Under the pieces are notes generated by a model. That model did not search any database. It was not told the DNA's origin and saw only the letters and a list, made by a program, of their open reading frames with translations. A stretch of 20,943 nt of DNA from Chloroflexota bacterium (lineage in GTDB: Bacteria > Chloroflexota > Anaerolineae > B4-G1). Shown one piece after another: positions 13,293-20,943 of the stretch (within the stretch, counting starts at the first letter, position 1; every line of letters begins with the position of its first letter). The stretch is from assembly GCA_003648085.1 (NCBI GenBank), contig QMOC01000001.1:1-20943 (forward strand). Direction: 5' to 3'. The position numbers were made by a program, and so were the translations under genes.

Positions 13293-14603
13293 CTACTCGC
13301 TGGCCAACTGCTGTGCCAACTCCGCCGGCGTTGCAGCAGTGATGGCCTTGTACTCGACACCGGGGTAATACTGCGCGTAGAACTCCGCGAGCGTCTGCGG
13401 ACCGGGCCATTCCTGCGGATTGATGGCGATCACGCGCCGCACGTCCAGGTCGCCGATACCCGCGTCATCGGCGCTGCTGCCGATGGTGTATTTGTGTTGA
13501 TCCCAGGTGCTCTCTACCACCGCCCGCGCCCAGGCGGCGTCCGCGTTGGGGGGTAGGAGAACGTAGGTGCGCTCGTATTGGACGCGAGGCTGTCCACGTG
13601 GTTTCTCGCCCTCGCCCTCACCCTCATCTTCACCATCGCCCTCGTCCCCGCCGCCGACTTCGGGATACTTGAAGGGCCTGGCAGGATCCGCCTGCGTGTA
13701 GGCAATCAATTTCTTGGCCACATCCGTCCCGGCCACGTCGAAATCCGACCAGGGCGGGCCGAAACTCCCCCAGGTGAAGATGGTCGCGCCGACGACGTAA
13801 TCGTCCTTCTGCAGTTCCTTGTCGTACCAGACCAGCTGCCGAAAGTAGTAATCGGCTTTGTCTGGCTCGTTGTCGTGCTCGGCCCAGAAACCGCCCAGTT
13901 GCTTCCACGTCCCTCCTTCTACACCCGGTGGCTTGGGATTCACCAGTGGATCAATGCCACATTCGGTGATCACCAGCGGCACGTTCCCCAGCCCGTTCGG
14001 GATCAGGTGCTGGCGGTAGACCTTGCGGTAACGCAGCGTCGTCCAACCCTCATCTCCCTGGTCATCGTTAGGATCCAGTTGGTGATTTCCTGTCATCCAC
14101 CATATCCACGGGCAACTGTACTCATGGAGTCCGAGGATGGCCTCATACTGCCTGGCGACCTGGAGCGCCGGGAAGAAGGCGGGCCAGAGATCCAAAGGCG
14201 GCGTGCCGGTGGCGAAGTTTCCAATCACGCATTTCAGTCCCAGGTCGGCCATCAACTGCATCCGCTCTACCTCAAACTGGGCGTACCAGCCCATACCCTC
14301 CTCGTCGTTCCACACCGGCTCGTTGTGCCCCTCCCAGTACTTGATGTGGGGGTTGGATTGGTAGGTGGGTAGTTGATCCTGGATGAACTGCTGGGCGGCT
14401 TCGAGAGGGGTCTTCCCGGCTGCCTTCTGCTGCTGGGCGTCGTAGTCCCCCTGGTGCTTGCGGCCAATCACCAGAACGCCGGCCGGGACGTCTTTGGCTA
14501 TTCCCCAATCTCCTACAAATTTGGCTACCGCTACGCCAGCCTCGATGTATTCACTCAGGTCTTCAGCGGCCTGCAGGACGTGGGGACCTAATTTAGTGGG
14601 CAT
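13293..14603 (-). CDS. Glycoside-hydrolase-fold protein with acidic linker and C-terminal domain
   Basis: The 436-residue product has a TIM-barrel-like region (about 1-315) with the two carboxylates of a retaining clan-A glycosidase in proper order: E95 in YWEGHNEPVW, the acid/base candidate after an Asn, and E214 in VPLVITECGID, the nucleophile candidate. Aromatic residues are frequent. An acidic Gly/Glu/Asp linker (317-338) leads to a domain of about 95 residues beginning VQYERTYVLLPPNADAAW and ending near ATPAELAQQL, not assigned to a family. There is no signal peptide, so a cytoplasmic or non-classically exported protein is suggested; the substrate is unknown. GGGAGG lies 7 nt before the ATG. 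The gene converges on the MBL gene with 89 bp between. Confidence 0.75.
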   Translation of the reverse strand: MPTKLGPHVLQAAEDLSEYIEAGVAVAKFVGDWGIAKDVPAGVLVIGRKHQGDYDAQQQKAAGKTPLEAAQQFIQDQLPTYQSNPHIKYWEGHNEPVWNDEEGMGWYAQFEVERMQLMADLGLKCVIGNFATGTPPLDLWPAFFPALQVARQYEAILGLHEYSCPWIWWMTGNHQLDPNDDQGDEGWTTLRYRKVYRQHLIPNGLGNVPLVITECGIDPLVNPKPPGVEGGTWKQLGGFWAEHDNEPDKADYYFRQLVWYDKELQKDDYVVGATIFTWGSFGPPWSDFDVAGTDVAKKLIAYTQADPARPFKYPEVGGGDEGDGEDEGEGEGEKPRGQPRVQYERTYVLLPPNADAAWARAVVESTWDQHKYTIGSSADDAGIGDLDVRRVIAINPQEWPGPQTLAEFYAQYYPGVEYKAITAATPAELAQQLASE

Positions 14604-14650
14604 TGCGATCCTCCCTTTCTATCTACTAGTCTGAACACTGGCGGTTCTGC

Positions 14651-14745
14651 TCGTAGTAACGACTTCAGTCGTTCCAGGCGAGGTCAGAGCGACTGAAGTC
14701 GCCACTACGACCCAGCCGGGAAAACCTCGATAAATCGGGGCCTCC
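14651..14745. repeat. Composite hairpin repeat (copy 3)
   Basis: Two units are joined. Unit A is a three-way structure: TCGTAGT (14651-14657) pairs with ACTACGA (14704-14710) around AACGACT-TC-AGTCGTT (14659-14674) and GCGACT-GA-AGTCGC (14689-14702). Unit B (14714-14745) is the right half of the 5487-5590 core, 30 of 32 bases identical, ending TCGGGGCCTCC, but its left hairpin arm is missing. Together they fill most of the 254-bp gap between the glycosidase and ABC-F genes, and would lie in the 5' leader of the glycosidase transcript. Confidence 0.75.
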
Positions 14746-14765
14746 ATTACCGAAAACCGATTTAG

Positions 14766-14794
14766 AGTGTACTACAAAATGACTTTGGTGGCAA
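14766..14794 (-). promoter_or_regulatory. Possible promoter of the glycosidase-fold gene
   Basis: On the minus strand TTGCCA (14789-14794) and TACACT (14766-14771) are spaced by 17 bp. The predicted leader is about 155 nt and contains the composite hairpin repeat. The -10 match is imperfect. Confidence 0.45.
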
Positions 14795-14796
14795 GA

Positions 14797-14824
14797 TTGG
14801 CACACTCCAGGCTCGTGGTATAAT
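14797..14824 (+). promoter_or_regulatory. Promoter of the ABC-F gene
   Basis: TTGGCA (14797-14802) and a perfect TATAAT (14819-14824) are spaced by 16 bp, with transcription expected near 14831, about 27 nt before the ATG. Its -35 box lies only 2 bp from that of the divergent candidate, so the two may interfere or share control. Confidence 0.7.
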
Positions 14825-14857
14825 TACGCGCAACACGCAATAGGCAATACGGTTCCT

Positions 14858-16738
14858 ATGTCCATCCTGACCGCTAGCAATCTGGCTAAATCCTACGGCC
14901 CTCAGGATGTCTTCGAGGACGTATCCTTCGAGATTCCTCGCGGGGTCAAGATCGCGCTCGTGGGGCCCAATGGCTCGGGCAAGACGACGTTGCTACGCAT
15001 CATCGCCGGGCTGGAGAAACCCACGGCCGGCACCGTTCATCGGGCCAAAGGGCTGCGCATCGCCTATCTGCCCCAGCAGGCCGACTTTTCTGGCCGTGGC
15101 ACGCTGTGGGAGGCAATGCTAGACGTCTTCGCCAACCTGCAGGCTCAGGCTGCCGAATTGCGCCGCCTGGAGGCCGCTATGACCGACCCGGCCACCCGTG
15201 AGGAGGCGCTGCGGCGGTATGGCCCGGCTCTGGAAGCCTTTGAATTGGCCGGCGGCTACACCTACGAGCAGCGCATCGAACGGGTGCTCTCCGGTCTGGG
15301 CTTCGACGAGGATGATTTCCAACGTCCCCTGGCGCAACTCAGCGGGGGGCAGAAGACGCGCGCGTTGCTGGCCCGCTTGCTGCTGGAGGAGCCGGGTCTG
15401 CTATTGCTGGACGAGCCGACCAACCACCTCGATCTGGCAGGTATCGAGTGGCTGGAGAACTACCTGAAAGCGTGGAAGGACGCTCTCATCGTCGTGGCCC
15501 ACGACCGCGCTTTCCTCGACGGCGTCGTCGAGCGGGTGTGGGAACTGGAGTGGGGCCATCTGGAACGGTATCGCGGCAACTACAGTGCCTACGTCGTCCA
15601 GAAGGCCGAGCGGATAGCCCTTCAGCGGGCCGAATATGAGCGGCAGCAGCGATCAATCGCCCGCACCGAGGAGTTCATCCGCCGCAATATCGCCGGCCAG
15701 CGCAGCCGTGAGGCGAAGGGGCGCCGGAAACGACTGGCGCGGCTGGAGCGGGTCGAGCGGCCGCGGGAGCACCGCCCGCTGAGCCTCGACCTGGGCGACG
15801 TGGCCCGCAGCGGGGACCTGGTGCTGGGCCTCTACGACCTCAGCGTGGGCTACGATCCGGCCAATCCCCTCTTCACAGCCGGGGAGTTCGAACTGCGGCG
15901 AGGACAGCGTGTGGCACTACTGGGGCCCAATGGCTCCGGCAAGACCACGCTCCTGCGCACTATCCTGGGCCAGGTCGCGCCGCTGGCCGGGCGCGTGCGC
16001 ATCGGGGCGAGTGTGCGTATCGGGTATTTCGCCCAGGGGCATGCGGACCTCGACCCCGAGAAAACCGTACTCGAGACCATCCTGGACGCCGGTGAACTGA
16101 CGATCAGCCAGGCGCGGAACCTGCTGGGCCGTTACCGCTTCTCCGGCGATGACGTCTTCAAGCGCGTCGCCGACCTCTCCGGCGGGGAGCAGGCCCGTGT
16201 CGCGTTGGCCCTCCTGGCCCTCCAGGGCGCCAACGTCCTGCTCCTCGATGAGCCGACCAATCACCTCGACATCCCCTCCCAGGAGGTGCTGCAAGAGGTG
16301 CTCTCCGGCTTCGGCGGCACGTTGCTGCTCGTGACCCACGACCGCTATCTGATCCGCAGGCTGACTGCTCGTATCTGGGCGATTGAGGACGGGCGGTTGT
16401 GGGAGTTCAAAGAGGGGTATGAGGAGTACCACGAGTGGGAGACGCAGCGGCGTCAGCAAAGGCGGGCGCTCCGTGAGATGCGGGGCCGAGCGGAGAGGGA
16501 GCGTATGCAGGAGGCCCGCAAGGCGGCGGAGCGAAAGGCGGGGCGGCAGGCCCGCCGCCGGGCCGAACTGGAGGAGGCCATCCATCAATTGGAGATGCGC
16601 CGGGCGCAGTTGGAGGCCCAACTGGTGATTGCCAGCGAACAGAAAGCGGTCGAGCGGGTGCGTCAGTTGGGCATTGAGTACAGCGAAGTTGAGGCGGAAC
16701 TGGACACGTTGCTTGCGGCCTGGACGGATGTGGTATGA
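14858..16738 (+). CDS. ABC-F family ATPase (Uup/YdiF-like)
   Basis: This 626-residue soluble protein has two ABC ATPase domains and no membrane segments, as in the ribosome-associated ABC-F factors. Domain 1 has GPNGSGKT (36-43), LSGGQ (161-165) and LLLLDEPTNHLD (181-192). Domain 2 has GPNGSGKT (357-364), LSGGE (440-444) and LLLDEPTNHLD (461-471). The linker between them (about 250-300, RSIARTEEFIRRNIAGQRSR) is the basic helical P-site tRNA-interaction motif region. The last ~100 residues form a charged coiled coil rich in R, E and A, as in Uup. It probably acts on stalled or difficult translation; the specific subfamily cannot be fixed. The start is ATG 14858 without a clear ribosome-binding site. 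coaE follows after 25 bp. Confidence 0.93.
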   Translation: MSILTASNLAKSYGPQDVFEDVSFEIPRGVKIALVGPNGSGKTTLLRIIAGLEKPTAGTVHRAKGLRIAYLPQQADFSGRGTLWEAMLDVFANLQAQAAELRRLEAAMTDPATREEALRRYGPALEAFELAGGYTYEQRIERVLSGLGFDEDDFQRPLAQLSGGQKTRALLARLLLEEPGLLLLDEPTNHLDLAGIEWLENYLKAWKDALIVVAHDRAFLDGVVERVWELEWGHLERYRGNYSAYVVQKAERIALQRAEYERQQRSIARTEEFIRRNIAGQRSREAKGRRKRLARLERVERPREHRPLSLDLGDVARSGDLVLGLYDLSVGYDPANPLFTAGEFELRRGQRVALLGPNGSGKTTLLRTILGQVAPLAGRVRIGASVRIGYFAQGHADLDPEKTVLETILDAGELTISQARNLLGRYRFSGDDVFKRVADLSGGEQARVALALLALQGANVLLLDEPTNHLDIPSQEVLQEVLSGFGGTLLLVTHDRYLIRRLTARIWAIEDGRLWEFKEGYEEYHEWETQRRQQRRALREMRGRAERERMQEARKAAERKAGRQARRRAELEEAIHQLEMRRAQLEAQLVIASEQKAVERVRQLGIEYSEVEAELDTLLAAWTDVV

Positions 16739-16763
16739 TCGAGGTAGACCAGAGCAACAAAAA

Positions 16764-17456
16764 ATGGCAAGAAGAGGCTCACGTCCATTACTCATTGGCC
16801 TCACGGGCAACATCTGCACGGGCAAGTCCACCGTCGCTGGGATGCTGGCCGAACTGGGCGCTGAGGTGATAGACGCAGACCTGGTGGCTCACGAGGTGAT
16901 GCGGGCCGGCACCCCGATCCACGCAAAGATCGTCGAAACGTTCGGGCCGGGAGTGCTGGCTCCCAACGGTGAGATTGACCGGACGCGGCTGGGGGCCATC
17001 GTCTTCGCCGATCCTGCGGCGCTGGCGCGACTGGAGGCCATCGTCCATCCCGCCACCATCGAGGCGGTCGTTCAACGCATCGCCGCCGCCTCTTCCGCTG
17101 TCGTGGTGGTCGAGGCCATCAAACTGATCGAGTCCGGGATGGCCGACGGTTGCGACAGTGTGTGGGTGACGACATGCCGGCCTGAGCAGCAGGTCTATCG
17201 CATTATGGGAGGGCGGGGCTTGAGCCGGGCCGAGGCCTGGCAGCGTGTGCGAGCGCAGCCGCCGCAGGAGGAGAAGATCGCCCGCGCTGACGTGGTGATT
17301 GACACCTCGGGAACGCTCCCGCAGACGCGGGCGCAGGTACGAGCGGCGTGGCAGAAACTGGTGGGAAGGGTGTCCGGCTGCAATTATGGCAGTGTGCTTG
17401 GTCGAGGAGGAACATGGCACGGCGGCAAGAAATCGCAGTGCGACGGGCCAAAGTGA
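16764..17456 (+). CDS. coaE: Dephospho-CoA kinase
   Basis: It catalyses the last step of coenzyme A synthesis: ATP-dependent 3'-phosphorylation of dephospho-CoA. The P-loop reads GLTGNICTGKST (12-23), keeping G-x4-G-K-S but differing from the usual GGIGSGKS. Other family marks are DADLVAHEV (37-45), the HP pair (95-96), VVEAIKLIESGM, and the lid/C-terminal QPPQEEKIARADVVIDTSG (165-183). The 230 residues include a tail of about 28 (from G201) beyond the usual end, Gly/Cys rich, encoded where the next gene begins. The start is ATG 16764. The tail overlaps the GNAT gene by 43 bp. Confidence 0.92.
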   Translation: MARRGSRPLLIGLTGNICTGKSTVAGMLAELGAEVIDADLVAHEVMRAGTPIHAKIVETFGPGVLAPNGEIDRTRLGAIVFADPAALARLEAIVHPATIEAVVQRIAAASSAVVVVEAIKLIESGMADGCDSVWVTTCRPEQQVYRIMGGRGLSRAEAWQRVRAQPPQEEKIARADVVIDTSGTLPQTRAQVRAAWQKLVGRVSGCNYGSVLGRGGTWHGGKKSQCDGPK

Positions 17457-17920
17457 GTGATGCCGGTAAGATCGCCACGTTCGTCAATCGCGCCCGACGG
17501 GGACGGCAAGAGATTGACGGACAGGCGGTTATCGCACGCTTCGGCAGTGTGGGGTTTTTATTGGCCGAGCGAGATGGCAACCTGGTGGGGATACTCGGCT
17601 GGCAGATTGAGAACCTCGTTGCCAGAGTGACCGATCTCCTGATCGGGCCGACCATCGAGCGCGTCGCAGTGGGGCGAGCGTTGCTCTCCGAGATGGAGCG
17701 GGCTGCGACCGAGTTGCAATGTGAGGCGACGTTACTGTTTCTGCCGCGTCCGAGCCCCACCGACTTGGTCGAGTTTTGTGAAACGTTCGGCTACGTGCCC
17801 GAGGTTGTCGCCAGTCTGCCGAGGGCGTGGCGGGAGGCTGCTTATGAGGTCCAAATAGGGGACGACGAGGTAGTGCTGGTCAAGCGGTTGCGTGCTACAC
17901 GTGTGTTGCGCCCGCTGTGA
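17414..17920 (+). CDS. GNAT-like N-acetyltransferase-fold protein
   Basis: The 168-residue protein has a GNAT-like order of elements: IAVRRAKVSDAGKIATFVNR (the first strand and helix), FLLAERDGNLVGILGWQ (strands 2-4), and TDLLIGPTIERVAVGRALLS followed by EMERAA (the expected acetyl-CoA-binding motif A). ATLLFLPRPSPTDLVEFCE followed by TFGYVPE is the typical FYxxxGF region. The motif A glycine pattern is poor (RVAVGRALL in place of QxxGxG/A), so acetyl-CoA binding is uncertain. The substrate is unknown. GGAGG at 17406-17410 supports the ATG at 17414. It overlaps coaE at its start, and overlaps the convergent phosphorylase gene by 26 bp at its end. Confidence 0.7.
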   Translation: MARRQEIAVRRAKVSDAGKIATFVNRARRGRQEIDGQAVIARFGSVGFLLAERDGNLVGILGWQIENLVARVTDLLIGPTIERVAVGRALLSEMERAATELQCEATLLFLPRPSPTDLVEFCETFGYVPEVVASLPRAWREAAYEVQIGDDEVVLVKRLRATRVLRPL

Positions 17921-20084
17921 TCCGCAGGCCGAGGGACTCTATTTCGGCCGCACGGCGCGCCGCCGGGATGTAAAATCGCTCGGCGTATTCCTTGACCATA
18001 CGGCGGGTACAGAAGACGGGCACCACCGTGCGGATAGCCTCCTTCATCACTCGTACCCAGCCCCGTGGTACGTCGTCAGCATCGCGTTTGTAAAACAGGG
18101 GCACGACCTCGTTTTCAAGTAAGTGATACAGCGCCTCCGCGTCGGCAGCATCCTGCGCGGCCGGGTCATCGTAGCGCTGCCCGGGGTCAATTGCCCAGCC
18201 GTTAGCACCGTTATACCCCTCGGCCCACCAGCCGTCGAGTACGCTCAGGCTGGGAATGCCGTTGGCGGCTGCCTTCTGGCCGCTGGTGCCACTCGCTTCA
18301 TAGGGCCGGCGCGGGGTGTTCAGCCATACGTCCACTCCCTGCACCAGGTAGCGCGCCACCTGCAGATCGTAATCCTCGATGAAGGCGATGCGGCCTCCCA
18401 CTGCCGGGTCCTTGGCAATGTTGTAGATCTGCTGAAGCAACCGCTTGCCCCCCTCGTCAGCGGGATGGGCCTTGCCGGCGAAGATGAACTGCACGGGTCG
18501 GTATCGGTCGTGCAGCAATCGCTTCAATCGCTCCAGATCGTGAAAGATGAGGGAGGCTCGCTTGTAGGTGGCGAAACGCCGCGCGAAGCCGATGATGAGC
18601 GCGTCGGGATCCAGGAACGTCCCGGCGCACAACACTTGCTCTGGATTCATTAACCCCTCGATACGCCGCTGCCGTGCCCGCTCGCGGATCAGGCTCATCA
18701 ATTTGCGCTTCAAATGCAGGTGAGCGGCCCACAATTCCTCGTCGGGTACGTCGAGGATGCGCTCCCATAACGCGGGATCATCGTGTCGCTCGACCCAATC
18801 GGGGCCTAGATACCTGCGGTAGATTTTGTTTATCGCCTCACCGATCCAGGCCGGTACGTGGATGCCGTTTGTAATGTGTGTGATGGGCACCTGTTCCACA
18901 GGTCTATCAGGCCAGACCGATTGCCACATCTGGCGCGATACCTCGCCGTGCAGTTTGCTGACCCCGTTGCACTGCCCGCACATGCGCAGTGCCAGCACAG
19001 TCATGTTGAAACCCTGCCGGTTCCCCGTGTGACTGCCTAGTTCCAAGAACTGCTCTCGGCTCAGACCCAGGCGGGGCCAGTAGGTGTGGAAGTATTTCTC
19101 AACCAGGTGGAAGGGGAAGACGTCGTGGCCGGCAGGCACGGGCGTGTGGGTGGTAAATACGGTCGTCGCCTGCACCGCTTGGCGGGCCTCGTCGAACGAT
19201 AGTCCAGCCTCGACCAGTTCGCGTGCGCGTTCTAACACCAGGAAGGCTGAGTGACCCTCGTTAAGGTGAAAGACGTGCGGATCAATCCCCAGTGCTCGCA
19301 GGACACGCACGCCGCCGATGCCCAGCACGATCTCCTGCTGGATGCGCATCTCCTGGTCGCCGCCGTACAGTCGGGCGGTGAGTTCCCGGTCCCAGGGAGC
19401 GTTCAGGTCGTTGTCGGCGTCCATCAGGTAGAGGCGTGTGCGCCCGACCTGGACGTGCCAGACTTGCAGGTGTACGGTGCGATCGCCCACTTCGACCGGG
19501 ACGAAAAGGCACTCCCCATCGTCGCACAGAGCCTCGCGAATAGCGACCTCCTCTGGTTTGAAGCGCGGGTAGATCGCCTCCTGCCATCCATCAGGGGTGA
19601 TGCGCTGGCGGAAGTAGCCCATCTCATAGAGGAATCCCACGGCGACGAAGGGCAGCCCGAGGTCGCTGGCTTCTTTGCAGTGGTCACCCGCCAGCACCCC
19701 TAGGCCGCCCGAGTAGAGGGGCAATGACTGATGCAGCCCAAATTCAGCCGAGAAGTAGGCGACGGGTCGGGCTGTCAGGTCAGGATACTGCTTGGGAAAC
19801 CAGAGGTGCCCGTTAGTCAGGTCGGCGTCCAGTGCCATCAATACAGCGTCGTACTGGCGAAGGAAAAGCGGGTCAGCGACCAGTTCCCCAAGCCGCTCCG
19901 GTGGTACTTCCAGCAGCATCTTCACCGGGTTGTGGCCGGTGCTGCGCCATAGTGGATAGTCCAGCATCTTGAACAGATCGCGGGCCTCGCGATGCCAACT
20001 CCACCAGAAGTTGTATGCCAGTTCCTCCAGGCGCGCGATGCGCGGGGGGATTTTGGGCGATAGTGATGATGTCGCAGTCTGCAC
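17895..20084 (-). CDS. glgP: Alpha-glucan phosphorylase (GT35, short type)
   Basis: It cleaves alpha-1,4-glucans with phosphate to release glucose-1-phosphate, so it mobilises glycogen or maltodextrin in the cytoplasm. The 729 residues belong to the shorter bacterial/archaeal type. The N-terminus RIARLEELAYNFWWSWHREA is the DUF3417 domain of this type. VAYFSAEFGLHQSLPLYSGG and LGVLAGDHCKEASDLGLP are active-site segments, and FIFAGKAHPAD, the sugar-phosphate region, precedes EASGTSGQKAAANG with K604 as the expected pyridoxal-phosphate lysine. LSVLDGWWAEGYNGANGWAI follows. The start is GTG 20084, with GGAGGAG 6 nt before it. It lies 43 bp downstream of the membrane protein gene, possibly one transcript. 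Confidence 0.96.
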   Translation of the reverse strand: MQTATSSLSPKIPPRIARLEELAYNFWWSWHREARDLFKMLDYPLWRSTGHNPVKMLLEVPPERLGELVADPLFLRQYDAVLMALDADLTNGHLWFPKQYPDLTARPVAYFSAEFGLHQSLPLYSGGLGVLAGDHCKEASDLGLPFVAVGFLYEMGYFRQRITPDGWQEAIYPRFKPEEVAIREALCDDGECLFVPVEVGDRTVHLQVWHVQVGRTRLYLMDADNDLNAPWDRELTARLYGGDQEMRIQQEIVLGIGGVRVLRALGIDPHVFHLNEGHSAFLVLERARELVEAGLSFDEARQAVQATTVFTTHTPVPAGHDVFPFHLVEKYFHTYWPRLGLSREQFLELGSHTGNRQGFNMTVLALRMCGQCNGVSKLHGEVSRQMWQSVWPDRPVEQVPITHITNGIHVPAWIGEAINKIYRRYLGPDWVERHDDPALWERILDVPDEELWAAHLHLKRKLMSLIRERARQRRIEGLMNPEQVLCAGTFLDPDALIIGFARRFATYKRASLIFHDLERLKRLLHDRYRPVQFIFAGKAHPADEGGKRLLQQIYNIAKDPAVGGRIAFIEDYDLQVARYLVQGVDVWLNTPRRPYEASGTSGQKAAANGIPSLSVLDGWWAEGYNGANGWAIDPGQRYDDPAAQDAADAEALYHLLENEVVPLFYKRDADDVPRGWVRVMKEAIRTVVPVFCTRRMVKEYAERFYIPAARRAAEIESLGLRITAGATHV

Positions 20085-20127
20085 GGTTTCTCCTCCAAAA
20101 TAGGGATGGGGTCACTGCATCTCTGTC

Positions 20128-20943
20128 TCAGGGGGCTCTGAGCAGGATGATGGTCAACACAATAATGGCGACGACGGCAAACTCCACCAGGATGGAGCCA
20201 CTCAAGCGTTCCAATAGGTACTGGTGGGCCGCGTTGAGGGCGACGTAGAAGATAAGCAGCAGAAATAGCCCGCCGGTCCAGGCGCTGATCTGCCAGTAAT
20301 TCAAAGCCCAGGTGCTCTCGCCGATGATGAGACCGACGATAGCGGCAAATGAAAGCACACGTCGTAACGGCACATCTGCCACACTCAGCAGGTCAATTGC
20401 CAGCAGTGTGGCCGTGACTAATGTCAGAGTAGCGGTCACCAGACTGCGAGTGCGGGTGTGGTAGATGATGGCGAAGAGGGTGAAAGCCAGGAGATAGTCC
20501 AGCACGTTGAGAGCAAGCCGGGCCGTAGGGTAGCGTGGGTCATCGGGGGAGACAGCGGCGTACTCAGCGGAGATGGTCAGTCCGATGATGATGCCTACCA
20601 TAGCCAGCCCCCCAGTCCATACGGGCAATGGGCGGGCATGTGTCAGCAGGTAGGCGGAGATTCCGGCCAATATACCGGGCAGAATCCAGGAGATGTATAC
20701 GGGCCGCCCGGAGTGCTCTTCCAGATACGGATGGTCGTGCAGGACGAGACTGGTGCCGGTGCAGACCAGGCCAATCATCAGCGCGGCCAGTAGCCAGGTC
20801 CCGGTGACATGGATCTCCAGAGGCGACCCCAGAGGATGCAATTCCCACACGTGTTCAGGCAGTTCGATGAAGCGAAAGAATACACAGCCAAGCAGCAGTA
20901 CAGCCAGCAACACGCTCAGACGGTTGCGATCCAGAGGCTTGAT
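20128..20943 (-). CDS. Uncharacterised multi-pass membrane protein, 5' end outside window
   Basis: The frame is open to the window edge: ten codons (IKPLDRNRLS) precede the first in-window start-like codon, GTG at 20911-20913, so the true start is probably beyond. At least 271 residues are visible. About seven to eight hydrophobic segments are seen, among them LLAVLLLGCVFF, TGTWLLAALMIGLVCTGTSL, YISWILPGILAGISAYLL, GGLAMVGIIIGLTISAEYAA, LLAFTLFAIIYH, FAAIVGLIIGES, GGLFLLLIFYVAL and VEFAVVAIIVLTIILL. Short charged loops separate them. There are no catalytic motifs or recognised family. It precedes glgP on the same strand, which might mean a common transcript but says nothing firm about function. 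Confidence 0.8.
   Translation of the reverse strand: MKPLDRNRLSVLLAVLLLGCVFFRFIELPEHVWELHPLGSPLEIHVTGTWLLAALMIGLVCTGTSLVLHDHPYLEEHSGRPVYISWILPGILAGISAYLLTHARPLPVWTGGLAMVGIIIGLTISAEYAAVSPDDPRYPTARLALNVLDYLLAFTLFAIIYHTRTRSLVTATLTLVTATLLAIDLLSVADVPLRRVLSFAAIVGLIIGESTWALNYWQISAWTGGLFLLLIFYVALNAAHQYLLERLSGSILVEFAVVAIIVLTIILLRAP

Noticed and set aside
13578..14372. 264-codon plus-strand open frame opposite the glycosidase gene
   Set aside because: The minus strand encodes a coherent glycosidase-fold protein with a good ribosome-binding site; the plus frame is a shadow from codon bias.
15917..16831. 304-codon minus-strand open frame
   Set aside because: It is a shadow of the ABC-F gene, whose two ATPase domains are intact on the plus strand.

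Overview
The window looks like a chromosome segment from a Chloroflexota bacterium, probably close to Anaerolineae. This is inferred from how the proteins read, from frequent GTG/TTG starts, and from intergenic hairpin repeats; no phylogeny was run. Most genes are housekeeping and read as intact.

1-6648 (+ strand) is the end of the long ribosomal-protein/RNA-polymerase cluster: secY (3' part only), map, rpmJ, rpsM, rpsK, rpsD, rpoA, rplQ, truA, rplM, rpsI. The adk and infA genes that often sit between secY and rpmJ are absent. Three gaps in this otherwise tight cluster hold foreign-looking DNA: a multi-hairpin repeat (secY/map), a run of eight heptanucleotide repeats (rpmJ/rpsM), and a MITE-like element beside a 24-residue remnant of a tyrosine recombinase (truA/rplM). 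An intrinsic terminator follows rpsI.

6727-9878 holds a YabN/MazG-type methylase-pyrophosphatase fusion, a convergent retropepsin-like protein, a tRNA-Pro(CGG) on the minus strand, and, from a divergent near-consensus promoter, an ArsR-type regulator followed by a CDP-alcohol phosphatidyltransferase.

10019-13203 is a + strand operon with its own promoter: an ABC-2 exporter ATPase, a permease in which an ABC-2 domain is fused to a SpoIIM-like domain, and an RNase Z-like metallo-beta-lactamase-fold hydrolase. A convergent gene (13293-14603, minus) encodes a cytoplasmic-looking glycosidase-fold protein with an acidic linker and an extra C-terminal domain.

14604-14857 is a divergent promoter region carrying a composite hairpin repeat. 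From it runs an ABC-F ATPase, then coaE and a GNAT-like gene (overlapping each other by 43 bp). On the minus strand, a multi-pass membrane protein (5' end beyond the window) precedes an alpha-glucan phosphorylase, whose 3' end overlaps the GNAT gene tail to tail.

No defence system, CRISPR array, prophage or obviously new multi-gene system was found. The points most worth a second look are the permease-SpoIIM fusion, the clover-leaf repeat family with its inverted-repeat copy next to a recombinase fragment, and the heptad array inside the ribosomal-protein operon.
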